Shown: positions 48,083-57,516, counted from the stretch's first letter. The stretch is DNA of 64,000 nucleotides from Candidatus Latescibacterota bacterium (GCA_022822725.1 JAJEAN010000007.1:1995045-2059044), one strand, 5' to 3'. The notes: a model not told the origin generated them from the sequence alone. A program made the numbers and translations.

Positions 48083-48606
48083 AATGGGACTACTACCGTC
48101 CTCATATAGACCGAAGAGTTCCCGGTAACAAGGACGACCTGACTCCCCTGTGTAACGACTCGGAAGTTCGCAGGAACCTGATTCTGGATCTGGTCCGTCC
48201 GTTCCGAAATGTAGATACGGACAAGGTAGCGAGTCCTGAATCGCTGGGGTACATCCTGGGCAGTGCGGTAGCCCAAAGGCTGAACTGCGGCTTCATACCT
48301 TTTCGAAAAGGCGGATTGATTCCTGTCCATCGCCGGCACAGGTCGAGCGTCTCCTTTATAGACTATACGAACACGAAGAAATCACTGGAGGTAAATAGAA
48401 GCCTGATCAATCCCGGCGAACGCATTTTGATCGTGGACGACATCATCGATACCGGTGCCCAGGTAAAGGCCATGATAAAGTTGATCGAACGCCTGGGTGG
48501 TGAGGTCGTGGGGGTCTCGGTCCTGGTGGCCGATTTAAGCCGCAAGACGACCCATTTAATAAAAAAGTACAACGTCCATGCCATTCATATGGCGCTCGTC
48601 GGTTGA
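48079..48606 (+). CDS. Phosphoribosyltransferase (Apt-like)
   Basis: This 175-residue type I phosphoribosyltransferase has the PRPP-binding motif ILIVDDIIDTGAQ (about residues 117-129) preceded by FIPFRKGG, a layout like adenine phosphoribosyltransferase. The family joins a purine or pyrimidine base to PRPP in nucleotide salvage. Its ATG overlaps the TGA of the hydrolase gene (ATGA at 48079), so the two were translationally coupled. The exact base is not predictable. Composition is intermediate between the island and the flank. Confidence 0.85.
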   Translation: MKWDYYRPHIDRRVPGNKDDLTPLCNDSEVRRNLILDLVRPFRNVDTDKVASPESLGYILGSAVAQRLNCGFIPFRKGGLIPVHRRHRSSVSFIDYTNTKKSLEVNRSLINPGERILIVDDIIDTGAQVKAMIKLIERLGGEVVGVSVLVADLSRKTTHLIKKYNVHAIHMALVG

Positions 48607-48815
48607 TCTCCTGCGCCGAAAGTGGCGAAATTCCTGTTACGGATAAATCCGAAAACATACTTTCCGAAGGTAGGTGGCAATGGCCTCCGAATCAGATAAC
48701 CAGCACACACAGCACACTCACATCGGTGCCTACGCGTTGTGCCGCGACCCTTCGAACCGACTTCTACTGGTTACTGGTTCGTGCGGAGATTTTACGAAGG
48801 AGCATTTAGAAAAAC

Positions 48816-49169
48816 ATGAACCCAGCACCCCTTAAAGAAACCGTCTCTTTCGAGGATTTCGAAAAACTCGACATTCGAGCCGGTACGATTGTCTCCGTCG
48901 AAGACGTGGCGAAGTCGAACAAGCTGATGAAATTGACGGTCGACTTCGGCGATCACACCCGGTCGATCCTGGCGGGGATAAAGCAGGAACGCGCGAACCC
49001 TCGTGAAATCGAAGGGAAGCAGGCGCTCTTCGTGGTGAACTTGGCCGAGCGGAATATGGCCGGTGAAGTTTCCCAGGGCATGCTCTTCGATATGGGCTAT
49101 GCAGACGGACTGACTCCGTGCCTGCTGGTACCCGAAATGCCTGTGCCGGATGGCGCCAGGGCGGGTTGA
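48816..49169 (+). CDS. tRNA-binding-domain protein, CsaA-like
   Basis: This 117-residue protein is a single OB-fold tRNA-binding domain. It opens with FEDFEKLDIRAGTIVSVE, typical of CsaA and of the C-terminal domain of methionyl-tRNA synthetase, and continues with LAGIKQ and LFVVNLAERNMAGEVSQGMLFD. CsaA was described as an export-related chaperone in Bacillus; elsewhere its role is unclear. GAAGGAG lies upstream of the ATG with a slightly long spacer. Confidence 0.88.
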   Translation: MNPAPLKETVSFEDFEKLDIRAGTIVSVEDVAKSNKLMKLTVDFGDHTRSILAGIKQERANPREIEGKQALFVVNLAERNMAGEVSQGMLFDMGYADGLTPCLLVPEMPVPDGARAG

Positions 49170-49194
49170 GAATTGACGCAATAATGGAGGCTGC

Positions 49195-50463
49195 ATGAAT
49201 TCCGAAACCGCGACCAACCGCCGCCAGCGTGAGCACGCGCGATTCGGGGCCGCCACCCAGCAGGCATTCGACGGCCCCCTGCCGCAGCCCTTTCCCCGGG
49301 AGATCGGTCCGCGCGCCATGGAATACCTGGCCGAGGTGGTCGACTCGGGGCTCACCATAGACATGGTCGGCCGGTTCGAGCGCGCTTTCGCCGAAGCCAA
49401 CGGCGTCGCCCATTGCATCGCCACCCCGGGATGCACGCCGGCCCTGGCGGTCCTGGCCGCGGCCTTCGACTTCGAACCCGGCGACGAGATCATCGTGAGC
49501 TCGGTCAGCGATTTCGGCACCGTGCAGGGCCTGATCAGCGCCGGCTACATCCCCGTGTTCGCCGACACCGCGCCCGGCACGATCAACGTAAGCGCCGAGA
49601 CCATCGAGGCGTGCCTCTCCGACCGTACCCGGGCGATCCTCGCCGTGCATCTGAGCGGCCTGATCTGCGACATGAACACCATCAACGAAGTTGCCGCGCG
49701 CCATGGCCTTTTGGTCTACGAGGACGCCTGCCAGGCGGTCTTCGGCCAGTACAAAGGCCGATACGCAGGCACCCTGGCTACGGCGGGAGGCTTTTCCTTC
49801 GACGCGGAGAAGACCATGGGCTCCGACGTGGGTGGCTGCATCCTCACCGACGACGATGCGCTGGCCGAACGGGCCCGCTTCATCGGCCACAGCCGCGCCG
49901 GCGAGATGGTGGAGCACTTCGGACGCGTCCACACAGTAAACGGATTCGCCCATCGCATGACCCAGTCCACCGCGGCGATCAGCCTGGCCCAACTCGAAAT
50001 CATCCGGCCGCAGGTGGCGAAGCGCGATCGCATGATCCGCCTGCTGAGCGAACTCCTCGACGAGATTCCGGGCATCACGGCATTACCGATTCCACAGGAA
50101 ACCGAAGTGTACTCCTGCTGGATGGCGGGATTCACCATCGACCCGGACCGGTTTCGATGCGACGTGGAGGAATTCGGCGCCCAGGTCGCGGCCGGAGGGA
50201 TCCCCGGGGCGAGCCCGATGCGCTATTATCTGCTGCCGGTGGCGCTGCCCTTTCTCGACGAGGCGGCGAAACAGCAGCGCTTCCCCTACGCACAGCCACC
50301 GGCCTCACGCACCTACCGCTACGACGCTTCCAGTTGTCCGAATGCACACGGAATCCTGAAGCGATTCATCCGCTGGAGCTCGTTCTGTGACAAGTACGAG
50401 CCCCACCACTGCGAGCAGGCGGCCGCGATCGTGCGCCGCGTTGCCGAAGAGAACAGGATATGA
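49195..50463 (+). CDS. DegT/DnrJ/EryC1/StrS-family aminotransferase
   Basis: This 422-residue PLP-dependent enzyme has the fold and motif order of sugar aminotransferases: early ANGVAHCIATPGCTPAL, then VYEDACQAVFGQY, and the PLP lysine most likely Lys206 in DAEKTMGSDVGG. The family transaminates keto-sugars and related substrates. GGAGG precedes the ATG. It overlaps the next gene by ATGA, so this, the isochorismatase-like protein and the deacetylase-like protein form an operon. Substrate is not clear; a cyclitol or amino-sugar compound would fit the neighbours. Confidence 0.85.
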   Translation: MNSETATNRRQREHARFGAATQQAFDGPLPQPFPREIGPRAMEYLAEVVDSGLTIDMVGRFERAFAEANGVAHCIATPGCTPALAVLAAAFDFEPGDEIIVSSVSDFGTVQGLISAGYIPVFADTAPGTINVSAETIEACLSDRTRAILAVHLSGLICDMNTINEVAARHGLLVYEDACQAVFGQYKGRYAGTLATAGGFSFDAEKTMGSDVGGCILTDDDALAERARFIGHSRAGEMVEHFGRVHTVNGFAHRMTQSTAAISLAQLEIIRPQVAKRDRMIRLLSELLDEIPGITALPIPQETEVYSCWMAGFTIDPDRFRCDVEEFGAQVAAGGIPGASPMRYYLLPVALPFLDEAAKQQRFPYAQPPASRTYRYDASSCPNAHGILKRFIRWSSFCDKYEPHHCEQAAAIVRRVAEENRI

Positions 50464-51269
50464 CTGAAACGGATATGACTGAAAACGACACCGACCGATC
50501 CCCTGGTGACACGCTTCAGCTTGCCGCCCGATACTATCGTTCCGTGCCGACGAACCGCGCAGGATACGAAGACGTCATCCTCTCTCTGCCCGTGGACAAG
50601 ACCGCCCTGATCGGCCTCCACTGCTGGAACATCGGCTGCCCCGACGGTCCGGCAACGGACGACGACTATTGCGTCGGCATGGGCTGGCCACAGCCGACGC
50701 GGGAAGCCGGACGCATCATGGCCGAAGTTATCCGTCCGGCCATGGACCTGGCCCGTTCAATCGGGATGGCGGTCTGCCACGTCGAGAGTGACTGGCTGGA
50801 CCGCCAGTATCCCCACATCGAATCGCGGCGGTCGGACGCGCCGGCATCCGTGCATCCGGTCCGGCAGGAGCTGTTCGAACGGGCTCACGGCGTCGACTAC
50901 ATGAACCGTTCGCCCCTGGCTAAGATGCGTCGCGCCGAAATCGTGTCCCCTGTCGGAGACGAGCCCCTCGTGTTTTATTCCGACGTGCTGGACGACTACC
51001 TGCGCGGCCGCGGCGTCGAGACGCTCATCTACATGGGGTTTGCGGCCGACATGTGCCTGCTTGGTGCCGAGGGGGGAGCACGGCCCATGCTGCATCGCGG
51101 GTACCGCTGCGTGGTCATGCGGGACGCGACCGTCGGGGTCGAGTCGCCGGACACGTTCCCGCAGCGTTTGGCGACCAGCTACGGCCTCCACATCTTCGAG
51201 TGGACCCTGGGTCATGGCTGTACCTTCGCGCAGTTCGCGCAGGCCATCAAGGAGCTGAGCGGCGAGTAA
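50460..51269 (+). CDS. Isochorismatase-like hydrolase with altered active site
   Basis: This 269-residue protein has the Rossmann-like cysteine hydrolase fold. The nucleophile is probably Cys199 in GFAADMCLLGAE. The usual Asp in the first strand (DMQN-type) is replaced by LHCWN, and the usual Lys before the SAF-like segment is not visible. The enzyme may therefore be inactive or use other residues. Starts at ATG 50460 overlapping the aminotransferase stop; a second in-frame ATG lies at 50475. Confidence 0.75.
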   Translation: MTETDMTENDTDRSPGDTLQLAARYYRSVPTNRAGYEDVILSLPVDKTALIGLHCWNIGCPDGPATDDDYCVGMGWPQPTREAGRIMAEVIRPAMDLARSIGMAVCHVESDWLDRQYPHIESRRSDAPASVHPVRQELFERAHGVDYMNRSPLAKMRRAEIVSPVGDEPLVFYSDVLDDYLRGRGVETLIYMGFAADMCLLGAEGGARPMLHRGYRCVVMRDATVGVESPDTFPQRLATSYGLHIFEWTLGHGCTFAQFAQAIKELSGE

Positions 51270-51338
51270 TCATACGTCCGACTAAGCTCGATCACCCACG
51301 AGCCGAACCGCGGAGAACCCCAAGGCAAGCGACCTTAC

Positions 51339-52361
51339 ATGAACCTGAGCATCTGTCCCTGGAAATACGGCAAGCGATGGGTTTACTCGATCACTTACGA
51401 CGAGGCCCTGGCCGACCTGCACCGCTTCGCCGTCCCCATGCACGAGGAATACGGCATCCCAGGCCACGTGGAAGTCGTGGTTGGCCAGATGGGCGAGATC
51501 CGTAATATTGGCAACTCCAGCTTCAACGGCTACCGCCACATGAACGGGACCGAATTGCGCGACCTGATCGCCCGCGGTTGGGGCGTGGGCAACCATTCGT
51601 GGAGCCACGAGGTGATCGCGCCGGAAATGGTGGATCGGGAGATCGGCCGGGCCAAAGAGGTGCTGGAAGAAGCGCTCGGTGAACCAATCATTTTCTACTG
51701 CTCGCCCGGCGACAACACGAACATGGCCGAACACGTCCTCGAGGCTTGCCGTCGCCACAACTACCTGGGCGCCATGAGTCTGACGGATGCGCTGAATCTG
51801 CCCGGCGACGAGTTATTCTGGATCAACCGAACGGCCCTGCACGACCACTACTATCCGCCCTTCTACAGCGCCTATGATCCGTACCGGAACATTCGCCAGG
51901 CCCAGGAAATGCAGGGCTGGATCATCGACTATTGCCACTGCCCACTGGAGACGGCCGTCCATCCCAACAAGGATTGTTCCGAAGCCCAGCTTCGGCAGCG
52001 CCTCGAGACGGTGCTGAGCGAGGGTGGTGACGCGGTCTGGTGCGCGGTGCCGGAAGAGGCGCTCAGCTATCACCTGATGCGGCGGCATGCCCAGATTGAG
52101 GTGGTGGGCAGGAATGGAACTCATGATGACGACGCTAACGACCAACACTATCGCATCGCCCTTCCGGATTTGCCCGAACAGGTGCCCTACCGCAGCCTGA
52201 CCCTGGAGGTCAGCGTGCCGGCCGCCTGGTGTCGCGATCCACGTGTGTCGGCGGATGGACAGGAACTGGCGGCGGAGGTCGTCAGGCCGGGTGTTTTGCG
52301 GGTGACGACGCCGGTGCGGGACGGGACCGAAGTCGAGGTTCGTGAGTCTCCACGTTCCTGA
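51339..52361 (+). CDS. Polysaccharide deacetylase-like (NodB fold) protein
   Basis: This 340-residue protein has a NodB-like barrel: SITYDEAL near residue 18 stands for the TFDD motif, and NHSWSHE (around 87-93) is the metal-binding histidine motif. A beta-rich C-terminal extension follows from about 265. Family members deacetylate chitin, peptidoglycan or related N-acetyl sugars, but the substitution of DE for DD weakens the assignment. No signal peptide is present. It lies 69 bases after the isochorismatase-like gene and is probably in the same transcript. Confidence 0.7.
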   Translation: MNLSICPWKYGKRWVYSITYDEALADLHRFAVPMHEEYGIPGHVEVVVGQMGEIRNIGNSSFNGYRHMNGTELRDLIARGWGVGNHSWSHEVIAPEMVDREIGRAKEVLEEALGEPIIFYCSPGDNTNMAEHVLEACRRHNYLGAMSLTDALNLPGDELFWINRTALHDHYYPPFYSAYDPYRNIRQAQEMQGWIIDYCHCPLETAVHPNKDCSEAQLRQRLETVLSEGGDAVWCAVPEEALSYHLMRRHAQIEVVGRNGTHDDDANDQHYRIALPDLPEQVPYRSLTLEVSVPAAWCRDPRVSADGQELAAEVVRPGVLRVTTPVRDGTEVEVRESPRS

Positions 52362-52504
52362 CCTTTTGCTCCCCGGTCGGCCGATTGGTTTCTGGCCTCG
52401 AAGCCTGACCGGAATGTGTCGTATGAGGATCCGGAAGATTTGCGGTTCTTGCTCGCGTGCGGATCAGGCACACATATTTAAACTGACCTATCAGGGAGAG
52501 AAAG

Positions 52505-52894
52505 TTGCCGCGTGCGTCATTGGGTAAAGTCTCACCGTTTTTTATTGTAGGTGAGTTAGCGCCTTCAGTCGCCTTTTACGAAAAACTGGGATTCGAAATC
52601 CGCCACCTGTCGCCGGAAGAAGACCCGTTCTTTGCGATCGTCGGCCGAGACGATACGCAGATTCTCTTGAAGGAAATCACCGAAGATATCAACCCGCAGC
52701 CGAACAGTACACGTCACCCCTGGGCACGCTGGGACGCTTTTGTCAGCGTCGAGAATCCCGATGCGCTTGCGGCGGAATATACAGCGGCCAACATCAAGTT
52801 TGCCAGGGAGCTTGATGATACCGAGGATGGGCTAAGAGGTTTCGAGATGCGGGACAACGATGGATATGTCCTTTTCTTTGGTCGGCCGCGGTAG
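52505..52894 (+). CDS. Glyoxalase/VOC-superfamily protein 1
   Basis: This 129-residue protein begins at TTG 52505 after GGGAGAGAAAG. It has the paired beta-alpha-beta-beta-beta modules of the VOC fold: VGELAPSVAFYEKLGFEIRHL, then FAIVGRDDTQILLKE, and RGFEMRDNDGYVLFFGRP at the end. Members include glyoxalase I and bleomycin-binding proteins. The specific ligand is unknown. Confidence 0.8.
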   Translation: MPRASLGKVSPFFIVGELAPSVAFYEKLGFEIRHLSPEEDPFFAIVGRDDTQILLKEITEDINPQPNSTRHPWARWDAFVSVENPDALAAEYTAANIKFARELDDTEDGLRGFEMRDNDGYVLFFGRPR

Positions 52895-52986
52895 TTTGCC
52901 ATAGCCAATACTGAAGCTGTGTTTTCCATGCGGCTTGGGGTACTTTCTCAATCAACACACAATTGCGAGGATACCAGGGGATACCA

Positions 52987-53724
52987 ATGATAATAATGCG
53001 AAGTCTCATACTGTCGGCCGTGATGTGCTGCCTGCTGTGGAACGTCCAATCCTGCGTTGCCCAGTCCGGGGAGCGACAGGTAGCACAACGTCTGGTGATC
53101 GAGAACGGAGAGCATATCGAGATGAAATACCTGAAATACCTACCGCCTGCCTACGTCAGTAACGACGAGAAATGGCCGCTGCTCCTGTTCCTCCACGGCG
53201 CAGGTGAACGTGGAGACGACCTGGAAATGGTAAAAGTCCACGGCCCGCCGAAGATGATCGATCAGGGGAGGGATTTCCCTTTCGTGGTCATTTCGCCGCA
53301 GTGTCCGGAGAACGTCTCGTGGTCCATTGAAACGCTGCATGCGCTGATAAACGAAATCGTGGAGACCCATCGAATCGATGAGTCCAGGATCTACGTAACC
53401 GGCCTGAGTATGGGAGGATACGGGTCGTGGGGGCTGGCCTGTACCTATCCGGACCTATTCGCCGCGGCAGTTCCCATCTGCGGGGGCGGTGAACCGGAGA
53501 AAGCGTATCTGATGAAAGACATACCGACCTGGGTCTTCCACGGCGCGGAAGACACGGCAGTTCCGCTCCAGCGGTCACAGGAGATGGTTGACGCGCTCAA
53601 GGAGGCCGGAGGCGACGTCCGCTTTACCGTGTACCCGGAAGCGGGGCACGTAGGGGCATGGGAAAACGCATACGGCGATCCCGATCTGTGGGAGTGGTTG
53701 GCGGAGCAGAACAGGTCCAAATGA
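52987..53724 (+). CDS. Exported alpha/beta hydrolase (predicted peptidase/esterase)
   Basis: This 245-residue protein starts at ATG 52987 with a hydrophobic signal peptide (about 1-25). The mature part has LLLFLHGAGERGDD (oxyanion region), the nucleophile Ser141 in TGLSMGGYGSW, a likely Asp in HGAEDTAVPL and a His in PEAGHVGAWE, so the catalytic triad is complete. It matches the COG4099-type predicted peptidases and acetyl-xylan-esterase-like enzymes. It acts outside the cytoplasm. It converges with the heparinase-like gene 21 bases away. Confidence 0.85.
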   Translation: MIIMRSLILSAVMCCLLWNVQSCVAQSGERQVAQRLVIENGEHIEMKYLKYLPPAYVSNDEKWPLLLFLHGAGERGDDLEMVKVHGPPKMIDQGRDFPFVVISPQCPENVSWSIETLHALINEIVETHRIDESRIYVTGLSMGGYGSWGLACTYPDLFAAAVPICGGGEPEKAYLMKDIPTWVFHGAEDTAVPLQRSQEMVDALKEAGGDVRFTVYPEAGHVGAWENAYGDPDLWEWLAEQNRSK

Positions 53725-53745
53725 AGAAATGGGTTCTGGAAACCG

Positions 53746-56364
53746 TTACCCGGAGTACTGATACGGACGCAGAATCGAACCACTCCCCCTGGAAACCTCA
53801 AATCCATACGCCCGGTCACCCACGCTCAACTTGAACCCATCGTCTCTCCTCGTAATCCGAGCAATCGCCGGCTCCGCACAGAAGGCGAACACCATGACGT
53901 CGTCGTCCGTACCCGCCACCAGCCGCGTTGAGGCTTCGGCAGCATTCGGCGGGAAACTGACCAGACTGCCGGCCGCAAGTCCGGAGGGCGCGTAAGGGAC
54001 CTCCTCCGTTCGCCACTGGAGTCTTTCTCCGAACACCGAAATCACCTCCACCTCGTGTGTCCCCGCACCTAGCCTGGCTCGGTCACCCTTCAAACCGAGC
54101 AGATCCACGGGATTCAGCTTGTAGGTCAACTCACCGCTCCCCGTCTCTGGACCGATCCCATTTGCAGGATCCACAATTAACCGCCGCCGGCCCTGACATC
54201 GCAGGTCAATCAAGGAAAGATCGCAGTCCCTGGAGACACCCGGCGTTTGAACCGCGCCACCAAAGGCCAGGGCGGTATTGGGTCTGACGTAAAACGTCCG
54301 CGGTTCCTTCCGCGAAGCGAGTCCCTGCGTATCCCGTCCAATCTCGCCGAAGACCGACGGGTCGTCCAGGCGACTCGAATTACCGTCAAGGTCAATCTCC
54401 ATCCACGGCCTGCCTCCGCGCCGGTTGAAGCCGCCCCAGGCGATCCGAACGTCGTGCCAGACCCCGACATCGACAGTTCCCGGTGCCTGCACCGTAACCA
54501 GGTTGCTGTTCTGGCTTTGTACACTGAATTGCAAACGTCCGTCCGTATCGACAACGAGAGCAAAGGTGTTGACTCCCGTCCCGAGATGGCCGCCGACTCC
54601 ATTCCCGGCGTTGAAGAGCACCCGGGGACCGCGGGATTTTTGTGAACCACTCGCGTTTCCGGGGCCGCTCGCGTGTCCGGGGCCGTCCGCGTTTCCGGAG
54701 CCGCTCGCGTGTCCCTTCAACCGGAAGCGAAGACGCAGGTGTCCACTGTTGGCGTTGAACCAGCGCTTTGCATCGTATTGCAGGGCGTCGCCGCCACGCA
54801 CCCGGATCAGCGGACCGCCGTCTTTCATCAGGCCGTCTCCAACAACCCGTACGCCGCGCGGACGACGCCGCAGCGCCACGAGCAGGACCGGATCCTCTCC
54901 GCGAGATATCCAGTATTCGTGCTCGGTGCGCCGGGCGGAGACGCGCAGGCGCTGCCAGTCCTTCGTCCGCTTCAGGCCGCCCAACTTGGCGACCGTCTCG
55001 TTCTGGCCGCCCACGCAGGGCAGGCTGCCGCAACCCACCGGCTGGGCCTCGAAGGCACTGATGGCGCGCAGAAGGGGCGTGCCCGCCCACTGAACGTGCA
55101 GGTCCATGAAGCAGGCGGCCAGGCCGCCGTCGTACCCACTGACGCACAGGATGGCCGCATCGGGTCCGTGACCACTGCGCATCACGGCGAACCGGCCCGT
55201 GTACATTTCGAAACGGCCTGCCAGCGAAGTCACGCGCCGCGCCCTGGATGAACGAAAAGCGGGATCGTAGTAACAGTAGGCGTACGGCCCGTAGGAAGTC
55301 ATGCATTCCGCCGTCGATCCCTTTACGCCGGCTCCGAAGCAATACAGCCTGCCCAGCCGGGGATCGGAAAGGGCCACGTCGCGCAGCCTGCCGTCTCCGG
55401 CCTCCTGGGCCAGCCTCAGGAGCACCGGCGAATTTGCGTTGAGCTGGCCTCCGAGTACCACGTTGGCATTGGCGGGATAGTAAAGCTGATCGGGGATCTC
55501 TTGAGGTGCCGTCCAGTGGGCGCGGAACCAGTTCAGCGGTCTGCGAAATCGGTCCGGGACCTCGCCCATCAGATCGATACCGGTAACATTGCGCAGCGCA
55601 TCGGCGAAATGCAGGAGCCAAAGATTCTCGAAACCCCAGAAGGTGGGTCCGTCCACGGGCTCGCCGCCGGGACCGCAACCGTTGGGCAGGACGCCGCTCC
55701 TGAAACGATCGATGACCGCCTGCAGCCATACTTCCGCACAGGGGTGCTCACCCAGCAGATGCACCGCGGCCACCCCGTAGTGCCCATAGTCGACGACGGT
55801 ATGGTGCCCTCCTGCCGTGTAGTGCCGTCGCTCGTCCACGTACGGCCACCAGCGCTCCATCAGCTCCGCAAGGCAGTCATTGACCCGGCGCTTCTCGGCA
55901 TCAGGCAATACCTCGTCCATCAGGTCGAGGGCAAGCGCGAAAGCGTACATGTAGCGGTTAGCCGTGTAGAAGTGCTCCTCCACGTGGTCGCCGTGGTCCC
56001 AGCCCGCCGCGGCCCGCAGCCATGCGCGGGCCCTTCCGAGCCAGCGCGGGTCGCCCGTTATCTGCCAGGCGAAGGCGTAGTTCTCGATCAGGGCCGTGGC
56101 CTGCATGGCGGTGTAGAAGGTCAGATAAAGCTGGTGGTTGGGGTGCGGGCTGTGTGCGCGGCGCGGGACCCTTCTCCACGGACGCTGACCGGCATACAAC
56201 GCGCAGTCATCCAGCAGGTTGGAGAGGATGCGCCGGCGCACCGGATCTTCCGGCGGCCTGTACTCGAAACCAGGATCGTCAGCCGGCCTGAACAACCGGG
56301 GTCGTTCGCGGCGGATTACCGGAATCGAGACCTGATGCGATGTGATGGTGGTGGGGTCGGGCAT
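53746..56364 (-). CDS. Heparinase II/III-like polysaccharide lyase with LamG-like domain
   Basis: This 872-residue protein has an N-terminal alpha/alpha toroid (about 60-330; HYTAGGHHTVVDYGHYG and RYMYAFALALDLMDE), a central beta-sandwich like heparinase II/III (about 350-500), and a LamG/concanavalin-like region (about 520-690) interrupted by a Gly-Ala-Ser tract. No signal peptide is seen. Such enzymes cleave uronic-acid polysaccharides by beta-elimination. His and Tyr candidates are present in the toroid but the catalytic set could not be fixed. Confidence 0.7.
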   Translation of the reverse strand: MPDPTTITSHQVSIPVIRRERPRLFRPADDPGFEYRPPEDPVRRRILSNLLDDCALYAGQRPWRRVPRRAHSPHPNHQLYLTFYTAMQATALIENYAFAWQITGDPRWLGRARAWLRAAAGWDHGDHVEEHFYTANRYMYAFALALDLMDEVLPDAEKRRVNDCLAELMERWWPYVDERRHYTAGGHHTVVDYGHYGVAAVHLLGEHPCAEVWLQAVIDRFRSGVLPNGCGPGGEPVDGPTFWGFENLWLLHFADALRNVTGIDLMGEVPDRFRRPLNWFRAHWTAPQEIPDQLYYPANANVVLGGQLNANSPVLLRLAQEAGDGRLRDVALSDPRLGRLYCFGAGVKGSTAECMTSYGPYAYCYYDPAFRSSRARRVTSLAGRFEMYTGRFAVMRSGHGPDAAILCVSGYDGGLAACFMDLHVQWAGTPLLRAISAFEAQPVGCGSLPCVGGQNETVAKLGGLKRTKDWQRLRVSARRTEHEYWISRGEDPVLLVALRRRPRGVRVVGDGLMKDGGPLIRVRGGDALQYDAKRWFNANSGHLRLRFRLKGHASGSGNADGPGHASGPGNASGSQKSRGPRVLFNAGNGVGGHLGTGVNTFALVVDTDGRLQFSVQSQNSNLVTVQAPGTVDVGVWHDVRIAWGGFNRRGGRPWMEIDLDGNSSRLDDPSVFGEIGRDTQGLASRKEPRTFYVRPNTALAFGGAVQTPGVSRDCDLSLIDLRCQGRRRLIVDPANGIGPETGSGELTYKLNPVDLLGLKGDRARLGAGTHEVEVISVFGERLQWRTEEVPYAPSGLAAGSLVSFPPNAAEASTRLVAGTDDDVMVFAFCAEPAIARITRRDDGFKLSVGDRAYGFEVSRGSGSILRPYQYSG
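54645..54717 (-). repeat. Low-complexity repeat in the heparinase-like gene
   Basis: Units of about 15 bases encode GHASG, GNADG, GHASGPGNASG-type runs inside the LamG-like domain. The DNA shows alternating CGCTCGCGTGTCC and CCGCGTTTCC blocks. It probably arose by slippage and forms an exposed loop. Confidence 0.75.
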
Positions 56365-56476
56365 CGTTTATGCCGGGATTCCCGTTGTCAGAATCTGGGT
56401 CGGTTAGAGTTACGTGGGATGTTAAGTTTGATCCAAGATACATTATCGTCCGAGCGAAGGAAAAGATGTATATATT

Positions 56477-56977
56477 GTGGTTAGCACGTCTCATTCCGAG
56501 TCAGGCACCTGGCGGGAAATGGATCCGCTCTATCCCCTGGCATACACGTTTCTCGACGAGGACTTCGACAGTCTTTACCGCGGCGAGCGCCAGCTGGGTA
56601 CAGTCTTCGCGGTCTTCGCCTTTCTCGCGATCTTCGTGGCGTGTCTGGGACTCCTTGGACTGGCTTCCTTCTCGATCCAGCAGCGGACCCGGGAGATCGG
56701 CATCCGCAAGGTATTCGGCGCCGCCGATTCGGACATCGTCGTGCTGCTCTCGAAGGATTTCATGAAGTTTGTCCTCCTGGCCAATGTAATCACCTGGCCG
56801 CTGGCCTACTACGCCATGGCGCAATGGCTGCGGAACTATGCCTATGCGGCGGGAATCAACTTCGCGTGGTTTTTGGCGAGAGGGTTAGTCGCCCTGGCCA
56901 TTGCCTGGCTGACGATCGGTGCGCACGCACTGGCCGCGGCGGGCAGGAACCCGGTCAACACGCTTAGGCAGGGGTGA
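56477..56977 (+). pseudogene. Remnant of a MacB/FtsX-type permease (C-terminal fragment)
   Basis: About 166 codons match the C-terminal end of the permeases at 31038 and 35868: the TFLDEDFDSLYRGERQLG start, the FtsX helices with RTREIGIRKVFG, and the shared final stretch AHALAA-x-RNPVNTLRQG. The N-terminal 640 residues are missing. An upstream piece (YIIVRAKE at about 56440-56465) may be further debris in another frame. It is not expected to function. Confidence 0.85.
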
Positions 56978-57002
56978 TGCTACGGGCAGGAACCCGGTCA
57001 AC
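56941..57002 (+). repeat. 19-base direct repeat at the end of the permease remnant
   Basis: GGGCAGGAACCCGGTCAAC occurs at 56941-56959, inside the remnant, and again at 56984-57002, just after its stop, 43 bases apart. It looks like a small segmental duplication at the break point. Confidence 0.8.
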
Positions 57003-57123
57003 GCGACCGGGCACCCCCAGGTAAAGAGATCGGCAACCATACGGTCAAAGTCGATACGCGCTCATACCGATGTCGAAGTGCGACCGTGTTGAAGTCGATG
57101 AGCGATCTTGAGGAGGTTCCGCC

Positions 57124-57516
57124 ATGTCACAGCAAAACGCACTCGCCCTATCGAAAATCGGGCAGATATCCGTCACCGTGAAGGAACTCGACAGGGCAGT
57201 CTCTTTCTACCGGGATCAGTTGGGCATGCGGTTTCTGTTTCAGGTTCCGAACATGGCGTTCTTCGACTGCTCGGGCGTCCGTCTCATGTTGACGATGCCT
57301 GAAGAGCGGACCGGTGATAGACACACTTCCATACTGTATTACAAGGTCGATGACATCCAGGGCGCCTACCGGATTCTGAAGGACCGGGACGTCCAGTTCA
57401 ACGGGCGGCCGCACAAGATCGCCGATCTTGAAGACCACGAGCTATGGATGGCGTTCTTCCGGGACAGCGAGACGAACCTCCTGGCGCTCATGGCCGAGAT
57501 CCCCCTGCGGCAATAG
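57124..57516 (+). CDS. Glyoxalase/VOC-superfamily protein 2
   Basis: This 130-residue VOC protein has GAGGAGG before the ATG. Module one is IGQISVTVKELDRAVSFYRDQLGMRFLF and module two contains SILYYKVDDIQGAYRIL and ELWMAFFRDSETNLLALMAE. The final Glu (AEIP region) and the first His/Gln position match metal-binding sites of glyoxalase-like enzymes. The substrate is not known. It is only two bases from the convergent sulfotransferase end. Confidence 0.85.
   Translation: MSQQNALALSKIGQISVTVKELDRAVSFYRDQLGMRFLFQVPNMAFFDCSGVRLMLTMPEERTGDRHTSILYYKVDDIQGAYRILKDRDVQFNGRPHKIADLEDHELWMAFFRDSETNLLALMAEIPLRQ

Noticed and set aside
48603-48809. A 68-codon plus-strand frame between the phosphoribosyltransferase and CsaA-like genes
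   Set aside because: It has no motif and no clear ribosome binding site, and its composition is unlike a coding region.
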